A stretch of 19,805 nucleotides of DNA from CBDCGW01 sp964430745 (GTDB lineage Bacteria; Acidobacteriota; UBA890), in assembly GCA_964430745.1 (NCBI GenBank), contig CAYSHI010000368.1:1-19805 (forward strand), read 5' to 3'. Position 1 is the first letter of the stretch; the number at the start of each line of letters is the position of its first letter. The translations under genes and the position numbers were made by a program. The notes beneath the pieces were generated by a model. The model saw nothing but the letters and a program-made list of their open reading frames with translations, was not told the origin of the DNA and searched no databases. Shown one piece after another: positions 15,783-19,805 of this stretch.

Positions 15783-16028
15783 ATGGAGCTGGCCGAACCC
15801 GAAGTTCGTGACATCCTGCTCGAGTCAAGCAACGACTTCCGCACCTTGGCGGCACAGCATGCAGAGTTCGAGTCACGACTGGAAGAGCTTACGAGCAAGC
15901 CGCTTCCAACCGAGCAGGAGCAGGTTGAAGAGATCGAGATCAAGAAGCAAAAGCTGCGGCTGAAGGACCAGATGGCGGCAATGATTCGCGACTACCGCCG
16001 CGAGCAGCTCACCGCCGTCGCCCACTGA
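15783..16028 (+). CDS. DUF465 (YdcH-like) small helical protein
   Basis: An 81-residue, charged, all-helical protein. The pattern FRTLAAQHAEFESRLEEL, then a Pro turn (LPTEQEQ), then EEIEIKKQKLRLKDQMAAMI matches the DUF465 helical hairpin. Its function is not established. It has no membrane segment or signal. It has its own promoter and a strong GGAGGAG site. It lies 65 bp after tsaB and about 120 bp before psd on the same strand. The frame is open upstream from 15582 within tsaB, but the ribosome binding site fixes ATG 15783. Confidence 0.85.
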   Translation: MELAEPEVRDILLESSNDFRTLAAQHAEFESRLEELTSKPLPTEQEQVEEIEIKKQKLRLKDQMAAMIRDYRREQLTAVAH

Positions 16029-16069
16029 CACGCGCCCGCGGGATCTCCCGATCAGTGTGCTCGGCGATA

Positions 16070-16088
16070 CCGTCGCGCTGAGCGACGG
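16070..16088 (+). other. Stable hairpin between DUF465 and psd
   Basis: CCGTCGC (16070-16076), 5-nt loop, GCGACGG (16082-16088): a perfect 7-bp GC-rich stem. No T-tract follows, so it is not a standard intrinsic terminator. It could be an RNA stabiliser or processing element in the DUF465-psd gap. Confidence 0.4.
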
Positions 16089-16150
16089 CGCTCTCGCTGC
16101 AGCACCTCAGGGAGTACCACTCACGCACCGGCCGGGTGCGTGCACGATCT

Positions 16151-16768
16151 ATGTCTATCCGCTCGGCGGCTCTCCCGTACGTGCTTCCCTTCGCGGTAGC
16201 AGCAGCGATGCTCGGCGCCGCAGGCTACTTCGGCCTCGCATTCGCGGCGGCCATGATTGCCGTCGCGCTCGGGGCCTTTTTTCGCGACCCGCCGCGCCAC
16301 TCCGACAGCCCGCCGAATTGCGTCCTGTCGCCCGCGGACGGCCGCGTCGTCGCCGTCAGCAGCGACGCCTCAGGGGTGGACATCGCGATCTTTCTATCGG
16401 TGTTCAACGTTCACGTCACGCGGGCGCCGATCGACGGCGCACTGATCGAGTGGGAGCGCATCGTGGGCGGCTATGCCATGGCCTTTCGTGGGGCCGCCTC
16501 GCACAACGCCCGCCATCGGGTTGTTCTCACGACGGAGCGCGGCAAGGTGGAGCTCTCGCTCATCGCCGGCGCCGTGGCGAGACGCGTGGTTCCGTTCGTC
16601 TTTCCGCCCTCGTCGCTGCGCCGGGGGCAGCGCATCGCCCTGATCAAGTTCGGCTCGCGCGCCGAATTGCGCCTACCCCCCGGGCACGCCGCCGTGGTAT
16701 CCGTAGGAGACCGCGTTCGCGCCGGCGAGACGATCCTTGCCGAAGCCAGCGCGTCGGAGGCCCCCTGA
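16151..16768 (+). CDS. psd: Phosphatidylserine decarboxylase proenzyme (short type)
   Basis: A 205-residue product from ATG 16151, or 210 from the in-frame GTG 16136; neither has a good ribosome binding site. It decarboxylates phosphatidylserine to phosphatidylethanolamine at the membrane. The N-terminus holds one or two hydrophobic segments (about 8-45). LSPADGRVV (59-67) carries the catalytic Asp, NVHVTRAP (86-93) the conserved His, and IKFGSRAEL (165-173) the Gly-Ser self-cleavage site where Ser169 should become the pyruvoyl group. GSR in place of the LGST of E. coli, together with the short length, marks the compact Psd subfamily. Its TGA overlaps the ATG of pssA (TGATG), so translation is probably coupled; PssA makes the substrate of Psd. 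Confidence 0.94.
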   Translation: MSIRSAALPYVLPFAVAAAMLGAAGYFGLAFAAAMIAVALGAFFRDPPRHSDSPPNCVLSPADGRVVAVSSDASGVDIAIFLSVFNVHVTRAPIDGALIEWERIVGGYAMAFRGAASHNARHRVVLTTERGKVELSLIAGAVARRVVPFVFPPSSLRRGQRIALIKFGSRAELRLPPGHAAVVSVGDRVRAGETILAEASASEAP

Positions 16769-17574
16769 TGCGCAAGCGCAAACCCCTGTCCAAGAACCGG
16801 CTCAAGCGCGGCATCCCGCTGCTACCGTCGTTGTTCACGGTGGGCAACTTGTTCTGCGGCTACTACAGCGTCATCGCCACTCTTCAGGGCAAGTACGCGC
16901 CGGCGGCCCTGGCCATCGGCATCGCGATGGTCGCCGACGGCCTCGACGGACGCATCGCGCGCATGACCAACAGTCAAAGCGCCTTCGGCGAGGCCCTCGA
17001 TTCTCTCGCGGACGTGCTCACCTTCGGCATGGCGCCGGCGGCCCTCATGTTTTCCTGGGCGCTCACCGATCTCGAGCGGCTCGGCTGGATGACGGCGTTC
17101 TTCTTTCTCGCCTGCTCCGCGACACGGCTGGCCCGCTTCAACGTGCAGACCGGCAACCAGGACCACCGCTACTTCGTCGGCTTGCCGGCGCCCCCGGCCG
17201 CGGCCATGCTGGCGTCATTGGCCTTCTATTCGCCGGCGCCTGTCAACACCGAGGCGCTATCCTACGGCGTCGTCGCGATGGTCGCCCTGTTGTCGCTTCT
17301 GATGATCTCCAAGGTGCGCTACCGCTCGTTCAAGAACATCGACCTGAGTGCTCGAAGGCCCCACCCGCTGGTTGCTCTGGTGGCGGTTGTCTTCGCGCTC
17401 ATCGCCAACGCTCCGCAGACAGTGCTTCTGCTGATGGCGGCGGTGTACGTCGCGTCCGGACCCGGCGAGCGGCTCTGGACACAGTTTCGACGACGGCGCC
17501 ACGAGCCGGACCCCGCAACGGTCGTCGACAGCGACATCGAAGCCCCCACTGACGCCGCCGACGAACCACGCTGA
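16768..17574 (+). CDS. pssA: CDP-diacylglycerol-serine O-phosphatidyltransferase
   Basis: A 268-residue integral membrane enzyme joining CDP-diacylglycerol and serine to give phosphatidylserine. The CDP-alcohol phosphatidyltransferase signature D-G-x2-A-R-x8-G-x3-D-x3-D is complete at residues 60-82 (Asp60, Gly61, Ala64, Arg65, Gly74, Asp78, Asp82). The basic N-terminus and the motif LLPSLFTVGNLFCGYYS (18-34) are typical of PssA. About six to eight hydrophobic segments follow, then a charged tail. The frame is open from 16057 over psd, but ATG 16768 fits both family length and the 1-bp overlap with the psd stop. Other phospholipid synthases share the signature; the psd partner supports PssA. 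Confidence 0.94.
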   Translation: MRKRKPLSKNRLKRGIPLLPSLFTVGNLFCGYYSVIATLQGKYAPAALAIGIAMVADGLDGRIARMTNSQSAFGEALDSLADVLTFGMAPAALMFSWALTDLERLGWMTAFFFLACSATRLARFNVQTGNQDHRYFVGLPAPPAAAMLASLAFYSPAPVNTEALSYGVVAMVALLSLLMISKVRYRSFKNIDLSARRPHPLVALVAVVFALIANAPQTVLLLMAAVYVASGPGERLWTQFRRRRHEPDPATVVDSDIEAPTDAADEPR

Positions 17575-17591
17575 CCAACGACGAGGTGACC

Positions 17592-18608
17592 GTGTCGGCA
17601 ACCGACCCCGATACCGCATTCCCGCGTGTGGCCTTGGTGGGCGCAAACTCCCCGCTCGGCAAGGAGCTCAAAGACCAACTCGCCGCGGCGGGATTCCCCG
17701 GGGAGGAGGTGGCACTGTTCGACCTCGAGGAAGTCGCGGGGTTGCTCACCGACTACGACGCGGAAGCTCGTGTTCTGCTGGAAACCGTGGCGGAACAGGT
17801 TTTGGATCATGAGCTCATCTGCTTTTGCGGCGATCCGGAAACGGCGCGCGATTACCTCCCTCGACTCCTCGCCGCCGACCGGCGCGGGCTCGACTGCACC
17901 GGCGCCTGGATCGGCGCCGAAGACGCGTTTGCCTGGATTCCGGGCGTCAGCCAGCCTCCGAGCATGGCCAACGATCGGGCGGTCGCGTTGCCTGCAGCGG
18001 CAGCGCTGCTGTTGGGGGCGGCCGGCGCGGCGCTCGGAGATCTCGCTCGGGGAGCCGCCGCGAACATCTTCGTGCCGGCGACGGAGCTCGGCGACCCGGG
18101 GTTACGCGAGCTGTCCGAACAATCCACTGCGGTCATGAACCTGCTCGAGATCGAAACCGATGTCTTCGGACGCCAGATGGCCTTCGACATGTGGCCAATG
18201 TCGCGCGCCGCTCCGCAAGGCGCCGAAGCCGTGACAGCGACACTGACCCGGCTCGGCATCGGAGAGCCGGCAACCAATGTCATCGCCGCGCCCGTCTTTC
18301 ACGGCATGGCGCTGTCGCTCTTCGTTCCCGGGGCAACCGGCGACGAACTCACCGAGATGCTGCGCGATGCGGGCTTCCGCATGTCGGAGAGCATGGAAGA
18401 GAACACGGCCGCCGGAGAGTCCGTCTCGCTCGTCGACAGCCCGCTGCGAGTCGTGGGCAAGTCGGGAATTCACGTAACCAACGTTCGCGACGACGGCCGC
18501 GGAGCGTGGGTGTGGGCGACGATCGACAACCTTCAGGCGCGCGCCGCCGCCGCGGTGGCCGCCATCCTCACGCTTTCAGGCTGCGACGTCAGCGACGCGC
18601 TCCAATAG
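17592..18608 (+). CDS. Aspartate-semialdehyde dehydrogenase homologue without catalytic residues (Usg-like)
   Basis: A 338-residue product with an N-terminal Rossmann segment (VALVGANSPLGKEL, about 13-26) and the overall Asd layout, including PATELGDPGLRELSEQS (162-178, the place of the Asd SGAG segment) and a C-terminal dimerisation half. Where Asd has its Asn-Cys nucleophile, this protein reads AVALPAAAALLL (130-141), with no Cys. Where Asd has the catalytic His (PVFYGHS), it reads PVFHGMA (234-240). It therefore resembles E. coli Usg, a non-catalytic Asd relative, and should not make aspartate semialdehyde; its role is unknown. GTG 17592 is preferred because GAGG (17583-17586) lies 5 nt upstream; GTG 17586 is also in frame. 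It starts 17 bp after pssA, so it probably belongs to that transcript. Its end overlaps the convergent lipoprotein gene by 20 bp. Confidence 0.8.
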   Translation: MSATDPDTAFPRVALVGANSPLGKELKDQLAAAGFPGEEVALFDLEEVAGLLTDYDAEARVLLETVAEQVLDHELICFCGDPETARDYLPRLLAADRRGLDCTGAWIGAEDAFAWIPGVSQPPSMANDRAVALPAAAALLLGAAGAALGDLARGAAANIFVPATELGDPGLRELSEQSTAVMNLLEIETDVFGRQMAFDMWPMSRAAPQGAEAVTATLTRLGIGEPATNVIAAPVFHGMALSLFVPGATGDELTEMLRDAGFRMSESMEENTAAGESVSLVDSPLRVVGKSGIHVTNVRDDGRGAWVWATIDNLQARAAAAVAAILTLSGCDVSDALQ

Positions 18609-19338
18609 CGCGGCGGGCCACTTCGCGGACGTAGTCGTCTTCGCTGTCCAGCAGGCCGCGCAGCGCCTCCGTCGCCTCCTCGTCGTCGAATGTGGCCAGC
18701 GCCTCGACGGCGTTGCGACGCAGGCGTACTTCGCTCGTTGCGTCGCCCGATACGAGTGCGAGCGGCGCGATCGCCCGCGGATCTGCAAGCAGCGCCAGCG
18801 ACTGCGCGACGATGCCGCGCACGGCGCTGTCGACGCCATCGTCGCCGAGCTTGACGATGAGCGGCTCGACGGCGGCCCCGTCGCCGAGGTCCGCCAGACC
18901 TTGCGCCGCGAGGGTTTGCTTCATCGGGTCGGTTCCCGACAGCCGGGCGAGAAACGCGTCGCGCGCGGCCTCGGTATCGAGCTCTACGAGACTTCGCGCC
19001 GCCGCCTCTTGCACGTTGCGAAACGGGTCATCGAGTGCCGCGACCACGCGGTCGACGTCCTCCGGTAAGCCGATGCGAGCGATTGCGTCGATGGACCACT
19101 CCCGCACGGTGGCGTCCTGATGCTCGAGGCCACGGCGCCACGCCGGAGCCGCCGCCGGGCTCAGGATGAGCTCTTCCTCGGCCCTGTATCGGGCCGTGGC
19201 CGTTCCGAAGCGTTGCGACGCGAGGTCATCGATGATCGACCGCACAACCTGGTCGGTGGGGTCCGAGGAACAGCCCGTCGCGGACAACAAACAGCAGCAC
19301 GCCGCAAAGAACGATGCGATGGTGGCCGATCGGACCAT
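18589..19338 (-). CDS. HEAT-repeat lipoprotein
   Basis: A 249-residue product. The N-terminus is a lipoprotein-type signal: MVRS, a hydrophobic run with three Cys (14-16), then SATGCSS with Cys23 as the likely lipidated residue. The -3 position is Ala rather than the usual Leu, so the lipobox is imperfect. The rest consists of about five or six HEAT/PBS-lyase-like helical repeats, with recurring patterns such as VREWSIDAIARIG, VQEAAARSLVEL and VREVARRAIGAR. These form scaffolds for protein-protein contact, here probably in the periplasm. The partner is unknown. It starts 3 bp after the DUF2065 stop, so translation is probably coupled. Its 3' end overlaps the Asd-like gene. Confidence 0.82.
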   Translation of the reverse strand: MVRSATIASFFAACCCLLSATGCSSDPTDQVVRSIIDDLASQRFGTATARYRAEEELILSPAAAPAWRRGLEHQDATVREWSIDAIARIGLPEDVDRVVAALDDPFRNVQEAAARSLVELDTEAARDAFLARLSGTDPMKQTLAAQGLADLGDGAAVEPLIVKLGDDGVDSAVRGIVAQSLALLADPRAIAPLALVSGDATSEVRLRRNAVEALATFDDEEATEALRGLLDSEDDYVREVARRAIGARR

Positions 19339-19341
19339 GGC

Positions 19342-19542
19342 TCAGGAACCCAGGTAGCGCCCCAGCAGGAGAACGAGAGTACCGGCGGCAAGCGCCGCGA
19401 ATCCCAGCGCTCGTACCAGCATCGGATCCAACTGCTCAAGCCTACGGAGCGTGCGGAGTGCGCCCTCCGGGTGGAGGAAATAGGGCAAGCCCTCGATGAT
19501 GAGCGCGAGGCCCATCGCCATCAACAGCAGCTGCCAGTTCAT
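19342..19542 (-). CDS. DUF2065 small inner-membrane protein (YjeT-like)
   Basis: A 66-residue protein with two hydrophobic helices (about 3-20 and 46-62) around the segment YFLHPEGALRTLRRLEQLDP, which is the DUF2065 pattern. The function is not established. In E. coli the DUF2065 gene yjeT lies next to purA, and here purA also adjoins, though on the opposite strand. The frame is open to the window end, but ATG 19542 gives the family N-terminus. TGTTAGCAT lies 8 nt upstream and there is no Shine-Dalgarno sequence. It is the first gene of a two-gene unit with the HEAT lipoprotein. Confidence 0.85.
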   Translation of the reverse strand: MNWQLLLMAMGLALIIEGLPYFLHPEGALRTLRRLEQLDPMLVRALGFAALAAGTLVLLLGRYLGS

Positions 19543-19559
19543 CGGCGGCGATGCTAACA
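19540..19559 (-). promoter_or_regulatory. Extended -10 box 8 nt before the DUF2065 start
   Basis: Minus strand TGTTAGCAT (19551-19559, hexamer TAGCAT) is followed by CGCCGCCG and ATG. It is the same TG-n-TAGCAT form as the DUF465 promoter. No -35 match is visible. A leaderless transcript is likely. Confidence 0.5.
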
Positions 19560-19588
19560 CGCGAGGCGTTTTCGAGGCCGACGGCTGC

Positions 19589-19618
19589 TTGTCCGCCCTT
19601 CCCCGGGTTTGGTACGAT
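19589..19618 (+). promoter_or_regulatory. Putative purA promoter
   Basis: TTGTCC (19589-19594), an 18-bp spacer, then TACGAT (19613-19618) with extended TG at 19610-19611. The expected start near 19625 leaves a leader of about 55 nt. Confidence 0.5.
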
Positions 19619-19680
19619 CCGTCGGTCTCTTCTTCCCGGTCAAAGACCCCCCGATCTTCACCTGCGCGGAGTTTGTCCGT

Positions 19681-19805
19681 ATGTCCAACGTCGTTCTCCT
19701 GGGCACCCAATGGGGTGACGAAGGCAAAGGCAAGATCGTCGATTGGCTCACCGAGCACTTCGACATCGTCGCCCGCTACCAGGGCGGCAACAATGCCGGC
19801 CACAC
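19681..19805 (+). CDS. purA: Adenylosuccinate synthetase (5' part, cut by the window end)
   Basis: Only the first 41 codons are present. The N-terminus MSNVVLLGTQWGDEGKGKIV holds the GTP-binding loop GDEGKGK of PurA (residues 12-18), followed by ARYQGGNNAGHT (31-42), equally diagnostic and running into the window edge. PurA joins IMP and aspartate with GTP hydrolysis in the first committed step to AMP. A GGAG at 19668-19671 lies 9 nt before ATG. The gene is divergent from DUF2065 across a 138-bp region with promoters for both. Confidence 0.97.
   Translation, partial: MSNVVLLGTQWGDEGKGKIVDWLTEHFDIVARYQGGNNAGH

Noticed and set aside
16057..16767. Extension of the PssA frame over psd
   Set aside because: The Arg-rich translation is a shadow of psd, and PssA has a normal start at 16768.

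Overview
This is a GC-rich bacterial chromosomal window, dense with housekeeping genes on both strands. The gene content (PilT, PssA plus a short pyruvoyl Psd, AnmK, a secreted M24 peptidase, a lipoprotein) points to a Gram-negative-type cell envelope. High GC, a short Psd and an alpha/beta-hydrolase with a GHSRGGE nucleophile would fit an uncultured Acidobacteriota or similar lineage, but that placement is a guess. I found no tRNA, rRNA, CRISPR array, transposase or phage gene.

Left part (1-6788): a membrane-anchored alpha/beta-hydrolase with two acidic/Gln-rich low-complexity inserts, probably cut at its 5' end because the window opens with a perfect 43-bp inverted repeat. It is followed by a PAS-HisKA-HATPase-REC-REC hybrid histidine kinase. 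Convergent to these are a secreted M24 metallopeptidase and an exported protein of unknown function.

Intergenic block (6789-7684): about 900 bp without a credible gene. It holds three long hairpins, two of which are inverted copies of one repeat.

Middle (7685-14711): pilT, the anmK-ilvE pair (a good intrinsic terminator separates ilvE from pilT), a VTT/DedA-like membrane protein, and mutS. A small GCCGGGACC repeat array lies between the convergent VTT and mutS genes.

Right part (14852-19805): tsaB divergent from mutS; then a DUF465 gene, psd and pssA (phosphatidylethanolamine synthesis); then an aspartate-semialdehyde-dehydrogenase homologue that seems to lack its catalytic Cys and His. On the opposite strand are a DUF2065 membrane protein and a HEAT-repeat lipoprotein. 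The window ends inside purA, which is divergent from DUF2065 (in E. coli the DUF2065 gene yjeT also adjoins purA).

Expression signals: two kinds of start recur. Some genes have a Shine-Dalgarno sequence (M24 peptidase, ilvE, DUF465). At least five others (hybrid kinase, the unknown exported protein, anmK, mutS, DUF2065) have a TANNNT -10-like hexamer only 6-8 nt before the start codon, which suggests leaderless transcripts. I see no clearly new multi-gene system. The most unusual items are the inverted-copy hairpin repeats, the leaderless pattern, the LacI-type palindrome on the DUF465 promoter, and the Asd pseudoenzyme.
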